64,000 nt of DNA from JAOPZW01 sp963789015 (GTDB lineage: Bacteria; Actinomycetota; Thermoleophilia; Solirubrobacterales; Solirubrobacteraceae), in the NCBI GenBank assembly GCA_963789015.1, contig CAWBIU010000002.1, forward strand, positions 186,001 to 250,000, given 5' to 3'. Of this stretch, positions 1 through 12,459 are shown one piece after another (the stretch's first letter is position 1; every line of letters begins with the position of its first letter). Both the position numbers and the translations under genes were made by a program. The notes beneath the pieces were generated by a model, which was not told where the DNA came from, did not search any database, and saw only the letters and a program-made list of their open reading frames with translations.

Positions 1-73
1 GCGGTCATCGGCGCATCGTCGCAGCCCCTGCCGGGCGCCATCCGTGTCTTCCCACAACCATTGCGCGGGACGT

Positions 74-107
74 CACCGATGGAGCGACCGCGCCGGTCCG
101 CGACGCT
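74..107 (+). promoter_or_regulatory. Class-1 (YACGGATG-type) promoter of the P-type ATPase
   Basis: CACCGATG begins at 74 and a -10-like hexamer GACGCT begins at 102, exactly 28 nt later. The hexamer is 7 nt before the ATG at 115. The same spacing recurs at seven other sites up to 25.4 kb. The upstream element differs from the consensus CACGGATG by one base. The arrangement implies a leaderless mRNA. Confidence 0.5.
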
Positions 108-114
108 GGATGCC

Positions 115-2838
<2,724 letters not shown>

Positions 2839-2874
2839 CGTCCGGGCCACACGAACTGGAACGAGGATGACACC

Positions 2875-3822
2875 GTGACCGCATCACACCCGACCGGCTC
2901 GCGCGCGGCGCCGACGCGCGATCAGCCGCTGCTCCCGCGGGTCGTCCTCGTCGGCGTCGACGGTCGTCTGGAGAGCCTCGACGCGGTCGCCCTGGGCGCC
3001 CGGGTGGCGCAAGGCACCGGTGCGCGACTGGTGGTGGCCGCGGCCTACCCGCTTGCGCCGCTGAGCTCGCGCGGGCTCGACGACGGACCCACCGGTCGCG
3101 CCGAGGCCGAGCGGGCGCTCGGCCTCGCCCGCCGCGCGCTCGGCGCGGTGCCAGCCGGCTTCGCGGCGCTCGCCGGATCGACCGCGGGGCGCAGCCTCCA
3201 CGAGGCGGCCGAGCAGCACGGCGCCGATCTGATCGTCGTCGGCTCCTCCCGCCACGGTCCCCGTGGCCGGCTGGTGCTCGGCGGGGTGACCGCGGAAACG
3301 CTGCGCCGGGCGCCCTGTGGCGTCGCGGTCGCGCCACGCGGCTGGTCCGACGGCCCGCGAACCTTCGCGCGGATCGGCGTCGCCGTCGACGGGTCGGCAC
3401 GAGACATCCGAGCGGCCCGGCTCGCCGGGCTGATGGCGGGGATGAGCGAGCCGCACGCGCGCGTCGAGGCGATCCACGTCGTCGATCCGGCTGCAGAAGA
3501 GAGCGCCGCCCAGCAGCTGCGGGCGACGGCGCGCGCGGCCGCGGCCCTCGGCCCCGACATCGACCTCCGTCGTGTGGTCGTGAGTGGCGAGGTCGCCGAC
3601 CAGCTCGCCGCGCGCAGCGCCCAGCTCGACCTGCTCGTCCTCGGCGGCCGGCCGCGCGGAATCCCCGGCCTGCTGCTGCTCGGCGACGTGTCCGCTCAGG
3701 TCGTCGGGCTCGCCCGCTGCCCGGTGCTCGCGCTGCCGTCCGCGACGGTCCGGGAGCGCGACGACGGCGCGGACGCTCGTTCGCGACCGGCGGGGCTGAC
3801 CGCCGGGCCTGTCGCTCCGTAG
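2875..3822 (+). CDS. Universal stress protein, two tandem UspA domains
   Basis: 315 aa with two UspA folds (about residues 20-155 and 162-290). Each ends in the G-x2-G-x9-G-S/V type ATP-binding region: VVGSSRHGPRG in the first and VLGGRPRG in the second. It follows the P-type ATPase by 36 nt, with GAGG before the GTG start, so the two are probably co-transcribed. Tandem-Usp proteins are typical members of the mycobacterial dormancy regulon. The start is inferred from the ribosome-binding site. Confidence 0.9.
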   Translation: MTASHPTGSRAAPTRDQPLLPRVVLVGVDGRLESLDAVALGARVAQGTGARLVVAAAYPLAPLSSRGLDDGPTGRAEAERALGLARRALGAVPAGFAALAGSTAGRSLHEAAEQHGADLIVVGSSRHGPRGRLVLGGVTAETLRRAPCGVAVAPRGWSDGPRTFARIGVAVDGSARDIRAARLAGLMAGMSEPHARVEAIHVVDPAAEESAAQQLRATARAAAALGPDIDLRRVVVSGEVADQLAARSAQLDLLVLGGRPRGIPGLLLLGDVSAQVVGLARCPVLALPSATVRERDDGADARSRPAGLTAGPVAP

Positions 3823-3848
3823 AAACCCGCAACCGCTCGCCGGGCTCG

Positions 3849-3883
3849 CACGGATGAGGCCGACGGGGTGTCGCCCGTACGCT
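3849..3883 (+). promoter_or_regulatory. Class-1 promoter of the response regulator gene
   Basis: CACGGATG at 3849-3856 is followed 29 nt later by TACGCT at 3878-3883. The -10 ends 7 nt before the ATG at 3891. If the element is a regulator site, its place before the regulator's own gene suggests autoregulation. Confidence 0.55.
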
Positions 3884-3890
3884 CGAGCCC

Positions 3891-4580
3891 ATGCCCACTC
3901 CTGAGAGCGGTAGCCTCGCCCCGATGTCCGACACGGACGCCGCGGCGGCCGAGATCACGGTCGTCCTGGCGGACGACCACGCGGTCGTCCGCCGCGGGCT
4001 GCGCCTCGTCCTCGAGGCCGAGCCCGGCATGCGCGTCGTCGCCGAGGCGGGCGAGGTCGGCGACGCGCTCCGCTACGTCCGCGCCCACCGCCCCACGATC
4101 CTCGTGCTCGACCTCAACATGCCGGGCGAGCCGAGCCTGCCCGCCATCCCGAGCTTCCTGGAGGGGTCCCCGGGCACGGCCATCGTCGTGCTCACCATGC
4201 AGGAGGACCCGCGCTTCGCCCGTGAGGCGCTGCGCGCCGGCGCCCTCGGCTACGTGCTCAAGGAAGCCGCCGACGACGAGCTCGTCGAGGCGATCCGGGC
4301 CGCCGCGCGCGGCGACACCTACCTCAACCCCCGGCTCGGGGCACGCCTCGCGGCCGAGCTCCCGGAGCCCGCCGGACCGCCCGACGGACTCAGCGAGCGC
4401 GAGGTCGAGGTGCTGCGGCTGATCGCACTGGGCCACACGAACACGGAGATCGGCAAGCAGCTCTTCCTGAGCGTGCGCACGGTCGAGACGCACCGCTCCC
4501 ACATCCAGCAGAAGCTTCGCCGCACGAGCCGCGCCGAGCTCGTGCGCTACGCCCTCGACCACGGCCTCGTCGGCGACTGA
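3891..4580 (+). CDS. NarL/FixJ-family response regulator (DosR/DevR-like)
   Basis: 229 aa. A receiver domain (about residues 22-140) carries the acidic pair ADDH, the phospho-acceptor Asp in VLDLNMPG and the conserved Lys in VLKEA. A C-terminal LuxR-type helix-turn-helix (about 162-225) contains LSEREVEVLRLIA and TVETHRSHIQQKL. It lies 52 nt upstream of the double-GAF kinase, its likely partner. The pair resembles DosR-DosS of mycobacteria in domain order and in neighbours (a P2 ATPase and Usp genes). ATG 3891 fits the leaderless promoter; ATG 3924 is an alternative. Confidence 0.9.
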   Translation: MPTPESGSLAPMSDTDAAAAEITVVLADDHAVVRRGLRLVLEAEPGMRVVAEAGEVGDALRYVRAHRPTILVLDLNMPGEPSLPAIPSFLEGSPGTAIVVLTMQEDPRFAREALRAGALGYVLKEAADDELVEAIRAAARGDTYLNPRLGARLAAELPEPAGPPDGLSEREVEVLRLIALGHTNTEIGKQLFLSVRTVETHRSHIQQKLRRTSRAELVRYALDHGLVGD

Positions 4581-4632
4581 TCCAGTCGTTGAAAGAACGG
4601 TGACGCGCCAGCGCGGCGTGTACGCTCGCACC

Positions 4633-6342
4633 GTGAGCTTCGCGTCGCTCGAAGCGGACCGCCTACGGCGGCTCATGGAGGTCGCGCCCGGCCTCATCTC
4701 CGAGCTGGATCTCGAAACCGTTCTGCAGCGTGTCCTCACGCTGGCCTGCGAGCTGACGGGCGCGAGCTACGCGGCGCTCGGCGTCCTCGACGAGAGCCGC
4801 CACGAGCTCGAGCGCTTCCTGACGCGCGGCATCGACGCGGACGGCCGCGAGCGGATCGGCGACCTCCCTCGCGGGCGGGGGGTGCTCGGTGTGCTGATCG
4901 AGCATCCGCAGCCGTTGCGCCTTGGCGACGTCGGCGAGCACCCGGCCTCCTACGGCTTCCCACCTGGGCATCCGCCGATGTCGTCCTTTCTCGGGGTGCC
5001 GATCCTGATCCGCGGAGAGGCGTGGGGCAACCTCTATCTGACCGAGAAGCAGGACGGCGAGTTCACCGACGGCGATGAGCAGACCGCCGTGCTGCTGGCG
5101 ATTTGGGCGGCGATCGCGATCGAGAACGCGCGCCTCTACGAGCGCGAGCGACGACGGGCCGGCGAGCTAGAGCGCGCCGTTCGCGGTATGGAGGCGACGA
5201 CGGACATCGCCCGTGCGATCGGCGGCGAGACGGAGTTGGCGAGGGTGCTCGAGCTGATCGTCAAGCGCGGCCGCGCGCTCGTGGACGCCCGCGCGCTGGC
5301 GATCGCACTCGTCGACGGTCCACGGCTGCGCGTCGACGCGGCGGCCGGCGAGTACCGGCGCGAGCTCCTCGGCGAGACGGTCGATCTGGATGGCACGATC
5401 GCCGAGCAGGTCCTGCAGACCAAGCGCTCCCAGCGCCTGTCCGACCTGTCCTCGCAGCTGCGCTTCGCGCTCGGGCGGGTCGTCGATGCCAGCACCGGCC
5501 TGATCGTTCCGCTGCTCTTCCGCGGGCGCGGGCTCGGGGTCCTGTACGCGTTCGACCGCGGCGCGTCCGCCGAGGAGTTCAACAAGGACGACGAACGGCT
5601 CTTGGAGGCCTTCGCGGCCAGCGCGGCGACGGCGGTGGCGACCGCCCAGGAGTTCGCCGCCCACGGCCTGCGGCGCAGCATCGAGGCCTCCGAGCGGGAG
5701 CGTCACCGCTGGGCGCGCGAGCTGCACGACCAGACCCTTCAGGACCTCGGCGCGCTGCGGCTGTCGCTGTCCACCGCTCGGCGGCGCGGCGACAGCGAGG
5801 CGCTGGCGCTCGCGGTCGACCAGGCGATCGCCGACGTCGCCGACGGGATCGAAGAGCTGCGAGCGATCATCACCGACCTGCGCCCCGCCGCGCTGGACGA
5901 GCTCGGCACCGGCGCGGCCCTCGAAGGCCTCATCGAGCGCGTGGCGGCGGGACACGGCTCGCCCGCCATCATCGCCCACATCGACCTCGCCTACGAGCAG
6001 CGCCGCGAAGCGACGCGCCACACCCCGGCGCTGGAGAGCGCGCTCTACCGGCTCGTGCAGGAGGCGATCACCAACGCGATCAAGCACGGCGCCGCCGGGA
6101 CGATCGAGATCTCGGTCGTCGAGAACGCCGGCGCGATCGACGTCCGCGTCACCGACGACGGCTCGGGCTTCGACCCACAGGGCGTCGAGGCCGGTTTCGG
6201 CCTGATCGGGATGCGCGAGCGCGTCGCGCTGGTCGACGGGACCCTGGACGTCACCTCGCAGCCGGGCGGCGGCGCCACGGTGCACGCCGTCATCCCCGCC
6301 GTCCGGCGCCCGCACCAGCACCCCGCGGCCGCCACGGCCTGA
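4633..6342 (+). CDS. Double-GAF sensor histidine kinase (DosS/DevS-like)
   Basis: 569 aa, cytoplasmic. GAF1 (about residues 25-175), GAF2 (about 195-345), a HisKA_3 dimerisation domain with the phospho-acceptor His in ARELHDQTLQDLG, and an HATPase_c domain ending with DDGSGFD and GFGLIGMRERV. GAF1 contains GFPPGHPPMSSFLGVP, which closely resembles the haem-binding GAF of the mycobacterial redox/oxygen sensors DosS and DosT; whether a haem ligand is present cannot be settled by eye. GTG 4633 is preferred because TACGCT lies 6 nt upstream (4621-4626), giving a leaderless start separate from that of the regulator; GTG 4600 is also in frame. Confidence 0.9.
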   Translation: MSFASLEADRLRRLMEVAPGLISELDLETVLQRVLTLACELTGASYAALGVLDESRHELERFLTRGIDADGRERIGDLPRGRGVLGVLIEHPQPLRLGDVGEHPASYGFPPGHPPMSSFLGVPILIRGEAWGNLYLTEKQDGEFTDGDEQTAVLLAIWAAIAIENARLYERERRRAGELERAVRGMEATTDIARAIGGETELARVLELIVKRGRALVDARALAIALVDGPRLRVDAAAGEYRRELLGETVDLDGTIAEQVLQTKRSQRLSDLSSQLRFALGRVVDASTGLIVPLLFRGRGLGVLYAFDRGASAEEFNKDDERLLEAFAASAATAVATAQEFAAHGLRRSIEASERERHRWARELHDQTLQDLGALRLSLSTARRRGDSEALALAVDQAIADVADGIEELRAIITDLRPAALDELGTGAALEGLIERVAAGHGSPAIIAHIDLAYEQRREATRHTPALESALYRLVQEAITNAIKHGAAGTIEISVVENAGAIDVRVTDDGSGFDPQGVEAGFGLIGMRERVALVDGTLDVTSQPGGGATVHAVIPAVRRPHQHPAAATA

Positions 6343-6418
6343 GCCGTCGCCGGCTCGGCATCCCGTGCCCCGGGCCCACCCCGACCTCCGCCGTCATGGG
6401 CGGAGCCGGTACGTGGAG

Positions 6419-7231
6419 TCATCGCGTCGTAGGCGACGAGCCACGTCGAGCGGCGGCCTCGCTCGAAGCCGGCGCGCCGGTGGTCGCGGCGCCTCCGGAC
6501 GCGGTCCGACCGGGTCGCGGGCGAAGCCCCACGTACAGCAGGACCCCGCCGCCCACCAGCGACAGCAGCCCGAGCACGAGCAGCCCGACGCCGACCCACA
6601 CCAGCCAGCCGATCTCGGCGCCCACGGCGATGTCGGCGGCGACGCCCGGGCGTCCGTCGGCGTTCATCACGACGACGGCCCAGCGGCCCGAGTCCACGTG
6701 CCACTCGGCGGTCTGCGTCCCCGCGCCGCCCGCCGATGCCGCCCAGATGCGCTCCCGCGCGGGCAAGGTCGGGCGAGCGCGGCCCTCGCGGCGGACGGTG
6801 TCGGTGGCGAAGGGATCGGCGTGGACGCCGGTGACCTCCTCGTGTGCGACGCCGCGCAGGTACGCGTCGACGGCTCGCTCGGGCGCGATGCCGACGAAGA
6901 TCGGCCGGCCGTCGGCGCTCGCGGCGCGCACCCGGACGCGGACGGGAGCGAGGTCGGCGGCCCAGTCGCTTCCGGCGCCGTCGACACGTCCGATGCGCAG
7001 ACCCTCGGAGGTCAGCGCGCGCGTGTCGGTGCGGACGCGCTCGGTCGACGAGCTGTAGAAGCCGTCCGAGTCGCGCAGCGTGAGATGGGCGAGGACGACG
7101 GCGACGCCGGCGAGCAGCAGGGCGGCGGCGACGAGCGCGCCGAGGCTTCCGAGGACGACCGTGACGACGCGGCCGGCCGGCCAGGCCGACGACGGGCCGA
7201 CGGTGGGCGCGGGCTGGGCGGAGGTGGTCAT
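6419..7231 (-). CDS. Two-helix membrane protein of unknown function
   Basis: 270 aa. An N-terminal helix (about residues 20-48), an extracytoplasmic domain of about 140 residues, and a second helix (about 215-240) followed by a basic tail. A strong AGGAGG precedes the ATG at 7231. It lies 25 nt downstream of the PEP-synthase gene on the same strand, so it is probably the last gene of that operon. I do not recognise a functional domain. Confidence 0.75.
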   Translation of the reverse strand: MTTSAQPAPTVGPSSAWPAGRVVTVVLGSLGALVAAALLLAGVAVVLAHLTLRDSDGFYSSSTERVRTDTRALTSEGLRIGRVDGAGSDWAADLAPVRVRVRAASADGRPIFVGIAPERAVDAYLRGVAHEEVTGVHADPFATDTVRREGRARPTLPARERIWAASAGGAGTQTAEWHVDSGRWAVVVMNADGRPGVAADIAVGAEIGWLVWVGVGLLVLGLLSLVGGGVLLYVGLRPRPGRTASGGAATTGAPASSEAAARRGSSPTTR

Positions 7232-7255
7232 GGGTGCCTCCTGGTGCGGGTGAGA

Positions 7256-9616
7256 TCAGGGACGTGAGGTTGCGAGTGGGTTGCGGCCGAGGCGGGCCGC
7301 GTCGAGCAGCACGCGCCGCTCGGCGGCCGCGACCAGGCGGCGTGTCGCCGCGACGGCGTCCGGGTTGACGGAGATCGCGTCGATCCCCGCCCGCACGAGC
7401 AGCTCGGCGTACTCGGGATGGACGGACGGCGCCTGTCCGCAGATCGACGTTGCGAGCCCCAGGCCGCGGGCCCGGGCGATGAGCTGGACGATGTACTCGA
7501 CGACCGCCTCGTCGCGCTCGTCGAAGGTCTCGGCGACGAGCTCGGAGTCGCGGTCGGCGCCGAGCATCAGCTGCGTGAGGTCGTTGGAGCCGATCGAGAT
7601 GCCGTCGATGCCCAGCTTCGCGTAGCGCGAGAGGTGGAAGTGCACCGACGGCACCTCGGCCATGATCCACAGCTCGAAGCCGCGCCGGCCGGTCAGCCCC
7701 GCGGCCTCGACGAGCGCCCGGCAGGCGGCGAGCTCGCGCGGCGTGCGGACGAACGGCAGCATCAGGTGGACGTTCTCGTAGCCCTGGTCGTAGACGCGGC
7801 CGAGCGCGTCGAGCTCGAGGCCGAACAGGTCGGCCTCGCGCGTGTAGCGCAGCGCGCCGCGGTAGCCGATCATCGGGTTGGCCTCCACCGGCTCGAACTG
7901 CTCGCCGCCCTCCAGACCCCGGAACTCGTTCGTGCGGAAGTCGATCGTCCGGTAGGTGATCGGGCCGCGGTGCGAATCCGGCGGCGAACTCGAGCAGGCC
8001 GTCGGCCATCCGCTGGACGAACTCCTGCTCGCGCCCATCGCGAAGCAGCAGGCGCGGGTGTCGTCCCTCGAGCGCCTCGACGATCATCATCTCGGCGCGC
8101 AGCAGGCCGACGCCGTCGACGTCGAGGGCGGCGACGCGCGCCGACCTGCGACGGCTCGGACAGGTTGACGAGCAGCTTCGTCCCGGTGGGCTCGATCCGT
8201 TCGGCCGCGACGGTCGGGGTCGCGTCGGCGGCTGGGGGCGTCTCCAGGCCGGCGCGTACGACGCCGCGCGTCGCGTCGACGGTGACCGGCTCGCCGTCAC
8301 GCAGCTTCGTCGTCGCCTCGGCGGTTCCCACGATGCACGGCACGCCGAGCTCGCGCGAGACGATCGCCGCGTGGCAGGTCATGCCTCCGGAGTCGGTGAC
8401 GATGGCGGCGGCACGCCGCATGAGCGGCACCCAGTCGGGCGCCGTCATCCGGGTGACCAGGACCTCCCCGGCGCGCAGCGCGCGCGCGTCGTCGAGCGTC
8501 GCAACGACACGCACCGCACCGCTCGCGAGGCCCGGAGCGGCGCCGATGCCGCGCACGAGCGGGCTGCCGAGCGCGGCGGTGTCGTCCGCGGCGCCTCCAG
8601 GCGGTGACCCGACGGCCGTGATCGGGCCGCGACTGCAGCATCCACACGGCACCGTCGGCGTCGAAGGCCCACTCCGTGTCCTGCGGCGCGCCGTAATGCC
8701 GCTCGACGGCGATCGCGAGGTCGGCGAGCCTGGAGACCTCCTCGTCGTTGAGCGCCGGGCAGGCGCTCTCCTCGGAGGTGGTCGCGCGGCGGCGCACCCC
8801 GCCCTCGGGCAACGGCTCGATCGACGAGCTCCTTGGCCCCGAGCTGGAACGTCCGGATCCTCCGCGTGGCCTTGTCGACGACGTAGCGGTCCGGCGAGAC
8901 CTCGCCGCTGACGATCGCCTCGCCGAGCCCGAACGAGCCCTCGATGACGATGTCCGTCCGTGCGCCCGCTGCCCGGGTCGATGGTGAACATCACACCGGA
9001 GCGCGTGGGCGAGGATCTGGCGCTGCACGACGACCGCGATGTCGATGTCGGCCGAGCGGCAGTCCGCGCTTGGCGCGGTAGGACAAGGTGCGCGCGCCGA
9101 ACAGCGACGCCCAGCAGCGTCGCACCGCGTCGACGACGGCATCCGCGCCGCGGACGTTCAGGAACGTCTCGTTCATGCCGGCGAACGACGCCGACGCGGT
9201 GTCCTCCGCGGTCGCGGACGATCGCACGGCCACGACGGCGTCGCCGTCGCCGGCGTGCCCGAGCGCGTCATAGCGGCGGCGGACGGCCCGCACGATCGCG
9301 TCGGGAATCGCTTCGGCGTCGACGAGCTCGCGCGCGTCGCGCGACGCCGCCTGGAGCGCGTCCACATCGTCGGGGTCGAGACCCTCCAGCCGGGCGCGCA
9401 GGCGGGCGCGCAGACGGCCCCCGTCGATGAAGGACGCGAAGGCCGGGGCGCCGACCACGAAGCCCTCCGGGACGTGCAGCCCGCGGCCGCCAGCTCCCCC
9501 AGGTTGGCCCCTTTGCCGCCCGCGTAGGCGACGTCGCCGCGGCGCAGCTGGTCGATCGGTCGCGCGAGCGTCTCCGCGTCCCGCGGCCGTTCACCCTGGT
9601 GGACGGTGGCGCTCAC
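7256..9616 (-). pseudogene. ppsA: Phosphoenolpyruvate synthase (pyruvate, water dikinase), broken by about eight frameshifts
   Basis: Joining three reading frames gives a PEP synthase of normal length (about 787 codons). The N-terminal ATP-binding domain has GGKGANLGELAAAG and VRSSATAEDTASASFAG, the swivelling domain has the catalytic His in GGMTCHAAIVSRELG, and the C-terminal barrel has SIGSNDLTQL and the catalytic Cys in ICGQAPS. Frame changes lie near 7963, 8142, 8624, 8825, 8955, 9003, 9057 and 9480; most are one extra G or C in a short run. All catalytic motifs survive, so the breaks are either sequencing errors or very recent. The GTG start at 9616 overlaps the stop of the upstream gene (GTGA). 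The enzyme makes PEP from pyruvate and ATP for gluconeogenesis. Confidence 0.85.
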
Positions 9617-10275
9617 GACTGCCCCCCGGCGGATCGGCGGATCTCGGAGCCGACGTGCGGCTCGCCGGTGATGGCGGCGGGTGTGCCGCGCGTGGCCAGC
9701 CACGGCATCAGCCAGGATGAGGCCACCTTGGTCGGCGGCCACCACAGCGCATCGCGCGGGACTGAGACGGCGCCTTCGCGGCCGGGCGGCGCAGCACGCA
9801 GGTAGCGTGAGCCGCGCCGCGTGCGGAGCACCGCGCGCAACACCGGCCCGCCGGCGGGCGCTTCGATCGCGGCGCCGACGCGACGGACGATCGCGACCGC
9901 GGCCGTCTCGCTCTGCTGCGCGGCGAGCCCGCGCTGCTTCAGGCCGCCGGTCGCGCCGTCGCCGACGGCGAACACGTCGGGGCGGTCGTGCACCCGGCAG
10001 TGCTCGTCGACGCGGATGAACCCGTCGGCGTCGCATAGGACGCCGATGACGCCGGGCCCCGCGAGCCGGGGCAGGTGGACGACGTGGTCGGCGTGGAGCT
10101 CGTGTCCGTCGGCGAGGGTCAGCCGGCCCGCCGTCGCCTCCTGGCCGGTCAGGAGGGTGACTCCATCGGCGGCGAGCTCAGCGGCGACCACGATCACGCG
10201 CAGCCGCGCGCCGTCTGCGCTGCGCGCGGTCACGCCGAACGCCCCGCTCTCAGGCACGCCGGCCGGCGGGCGCAC
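9613..10275 (-). pseudogene. NADH-dehydrogenase-like FAD/NAD oxidoreductase, C-terminal part only
   Basis: 220 codons that match the second half of a pyridine-nucleotide-disulphide (NDH-2 or sulphide:quinone-reductase type) oxidoreductase. The FAD-contacting motif VFAVGDGA is present, but the N-terminal FAD-binding Rossmann fold (GxGxxG) is absent. The frame begins inside the 3' end of the DUF1918 gene, as if a deletion removed about 150 codons and joined the two. Its stop overlaps the ppsA start. Probably non-functional. Confidence 0.65.
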
Positions 10276-10486
10276 GTCGCCGTTCGCTCACCAGGTGCGG
10301 GACGACGCGCACGCCCTCGGTGGGGAACAGGATCGACTCGTGCTTCTCGTCCCAGCGAACGCGGTAGCGCTCATGGCCGGGCCTGCCGATCACCTCGAGA
10401 ACCTGGCCGCCGCGGGAGGGGCTGCCCGGCAGGCCCTGGACCTCGATCCAGTCTCCCGCGTGCGCCTTCTTCACTGATGTCGTCAT
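10250..10486 (-). CDS. DUF1918 protein
   Basis: 78 aa. The DUF1918 core (GDWIEVQG, a glycine-rich turn, YRVRWDEKHESILFP) covers residues 10-60. The C-terminal 15 residues after VVPH are basic and unlike the family, consistent with read-through into a deletion junction with the following oxidoreductase remnant. GAGGAG precedes the ATG. DUF1918 proteins are small, SH3-like and common in actinobacterial stress clusters; their role is unknown. Confidence 0.8.
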   Translation of the reverse strand: MTTSVKKAHAGDWIEVQGLPGSPSRGGQVLEVIGRPGHERYRVRWDEKHESILFPTEGVRVVPHLVSERRRAPAGRRA

Positions 10487-10756
10487 GCCGGCTCCTCGGT
10501 TGCTGCACGCAGTCCACCAACGGGCGCATCGGATGCCATCGGCAGCGTTCCGCCGACCGGCTGCGGAGGACTACGGACGACGGTCCGCGCTCGGCGAGTT
10601 GGACGGCTTGCGCGCGGTCAGGTACACCACTGCCGCGTCGCTCGCCGGGCGCGACGCCGCGGGAGGCGATGACGTTGGCGAAGCGCGCGCTCTGCTCGGC
10701 CAGGTCGCCGCCAGGCGACGCGGCGGTCGCCACCGAGGCTCGGAGTCAGGGGTTTC
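10487..10756. other. Divergent intergenic region without a recognised gene
   Basis: No convincing reading frame. It contains CTACGGACG at 10571-10579, a relative of the class-1 element, but no -10 hexamer lies 28 nt from it on the plus strand. It separates the minus-strand DUF1918/ppsA operon from the plus-strand Usp gene. Confidence 0.4.
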
Positions 10757-10812
10757 CCACCGTGTTCCCGTGGATCACCACGGTGGTCACCGCTGGGGTC
10801 CGGCCGTAGCGT
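10757..10812 (+). promoter_or_regulatory. Class-1-like promoter with inverted repeat, upstream of usp
   Basis: CACGGTGG at 10779-10786 lies 28 nt before TAGCGT (10807-10812). The same element forms the right arm of an inverted repeat with CCACCGTG at 10757-10764 (14-nt spacer). The transcript would carry a leader of about 30 nt containing GGAGGAG before the ATG at 10849. Confidence 0.45.
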
Positions 10813-10848
10813 CGCGGCATCGGACAACACCCTGGAGGAGCGCCACCC

Positions 10849-11271
10849 ATGAAGTCGATCCTCGTCGCCTACGACGACAGTGATTCCGCCAAGCGAGCGC
10901 TCGAGCGCACGGCCGAGCTGGCGAGCGCGTTGGACGCGAAGGTGATCGTCACCAGCGTCGCGCCGCTGCTCATCGGGACGCCGCGGTCGGTCGGCCCGAC
11001 GGACCCGCTCGACAGCCCCGCCGACCACGAGCGAGAGCTGCGTGACGCCGCCGCGTACCTGAAGGAGCGCGGCATCACGCCGACGCTGGCCCCTGCGATC
11101 GGCGATCCGGCCCGGGCGATCGCCGAGCTGGCCGACGAGGTCGACGCGGACCTCATCGTCCTCGGCACCCGCGAGCCCGGCTTCGTCGAGCGGGTGCTCC
11201 GCCAGAGCGTCAGCGCAGGGGTGGCGCGCCGGGTGCACCGTGACCTTCTGATCGTGCACCCCGCGCACTGA
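10849..11271 (+). CDS. Universal stress protein, single UspA domain
   Basis: 140 aa, one UspA fold from MKSILVAYDDSD to DLLIVHPAH. The family's glycine-rich ATP-binding loop is weak (LGTREPGFVERVLRQSVS), so nucleotide binding is uncertain. GGAGGAG precedes the ATG. A second, broken Usp gene follows 25 nt later, suggesting a two-gene stress operon. Confidence 0.9.
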   Translation: MKSILVAYDDSDSAKRALERTAELASALDAKVIVTSVAPLLIGTPRSVGPTDPLDSPADHERELRDAAAYLKERGITPTLAPAIGDPARAIAELADEVDADLIVLGTREPGFVERVLRQSVSAGVARRVHRDLLIVHPAH

Positions 11272-11296
11272 CCGCGCAGCACCCGAGGAGGCAGTC

Positions 11297-12153
11297 GTGT
11301 TCCAGAGGATCGTCGTCGGTGTCGACGGACGCGACGGCGGGCGATGCACTGCGCCTCGCGCGCGCCCTCGATCCCGAGGCGCGCGCGGCTCGTCGCCGTC
11401 CGCGTCTATCCGTACGCGTACGGGCCGGGCGGCACGCCGCTCATCGACGATCCGGAGATGCGGCGGCGCACGCTCGCCGCCCTCCGGCGCGCGAGTTGGA
11501 CGACGAGGGCATCGTCGCGCAGGCCGTCGCCCGCTGTGACGGTGCGCCGGCGCGCGACTGCGCCGCGTCGCCGAGGCCGAGCGCGCCGACCTGATCATCG
11601 TCGGATCCACCCGCCGTGGGCGCGTCCGCCGCGTCCTGGCCGGCGCCGACGCCGTAGCGACGCTGCACGGCTCGAGCTGCCCGGTCGCGGTAGCGCCGCG
11701 GGACCTCACGTCACCCCGAGGACGGGCTGGGCCTGGTCGGTGTCGGCTACGACGGCCGCCCGAGTCACGCCGGGGCCCTCGCGCTCGCGCGGGCGATCGC
11801 GCAGCGCACCGGCGCTCGGCTCGAGCTGCTGTCGGTCGTCACGACGCCGATCGAGATGAGCCCCGACGAGCTCGACGAGTCGCACTGGATGCCCCGCTAC
11901 GGCGACAGCACCCAGGCGCTCATCGACGAGGCGGTCGCCGAGCTCGGCGTCACCGGATCGGGGCGTGTCGTCGTCGGCAGCCCTGCCGAGCGGCTGAAGC
12001 AGCTCTCCGAGCGCTCCGACCTCCTCGTCATCGGCTCGCACCGCCGCCCGCCTCGTTCGCGACGCCGCCTGTCCCGTCATGGTGCTGCCGCGGGGCGCGG
12101 CGACCGGCGAGCGCGCGCCGGGCGATCTCGCGGCCGCGCTGCCTCCCACGTAG
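11297..12153 (+). pseudogene. Tandem-domain universal stress protein, frameshifted
   Basis: Joining frames restores a two-domain Usp of about 285 codons. Domain 1 starts RIVVGVDGRDGG and continues in another frame through LVAVRVYPYAYGPGG to DLIIVGSTRRGRVRRVLAG. Domain 2 has LVGVGYDGRPSHAGALALA and SDLLVIGSHRR. At least four frame changes occur between 11335 and 12045. Domain motifs are intact, as in ppsA, so the damage is recent or artefactual. Confidence 0.75.
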
Positions 12154-12212
12154 CGGGAGCGCGAGGCGGATGACCACGCAGCCGCCGGTCACTCCCGCAC
12201 GCGACCTTTCTG

Positions 12213-12389
12213 TCATCCGCCTCGTGCCTGGCCGCTCCCGCGCTGCGGCAGCCCACCGGCGCGGGTCAGATCGAGGGCGACGGCGAGGAGCAGTGTTCCC
12301 GCCCACACGTTGACCGGATCGAAGTCGAGGCCCTCGTGGGCGCCGACGTTGTTGGCCACCAGCCAGATGACGAACCAGACGAAGGTCAT
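12213..12389 (-). CDS. Small membrane protein
   Basis: 58 aa with two hydrophobic stretches (residues 2-12 and 26-42) separated by a short polar turn (GAHEGLDFDPVNVW). The ATG at 12389 is 6 nt downstream of TACGGT on the minus strand, a leaderless start. No family name recognised. Confidence 0.55.
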   Translation of the reverse strand: MTFVWFVIWLVANNVGAHEGLDFDPVNVWAGTLLLAVALDLTRAGGLPQRGSGQARGG

Positions 12390-12459
12390 GCCCTGACCGT
12401 ATGGGGTGGTCGACCGCCGGTGGAACGCGCTCCCGGCTGCTCTGTCCCGCGCGAGAGCA

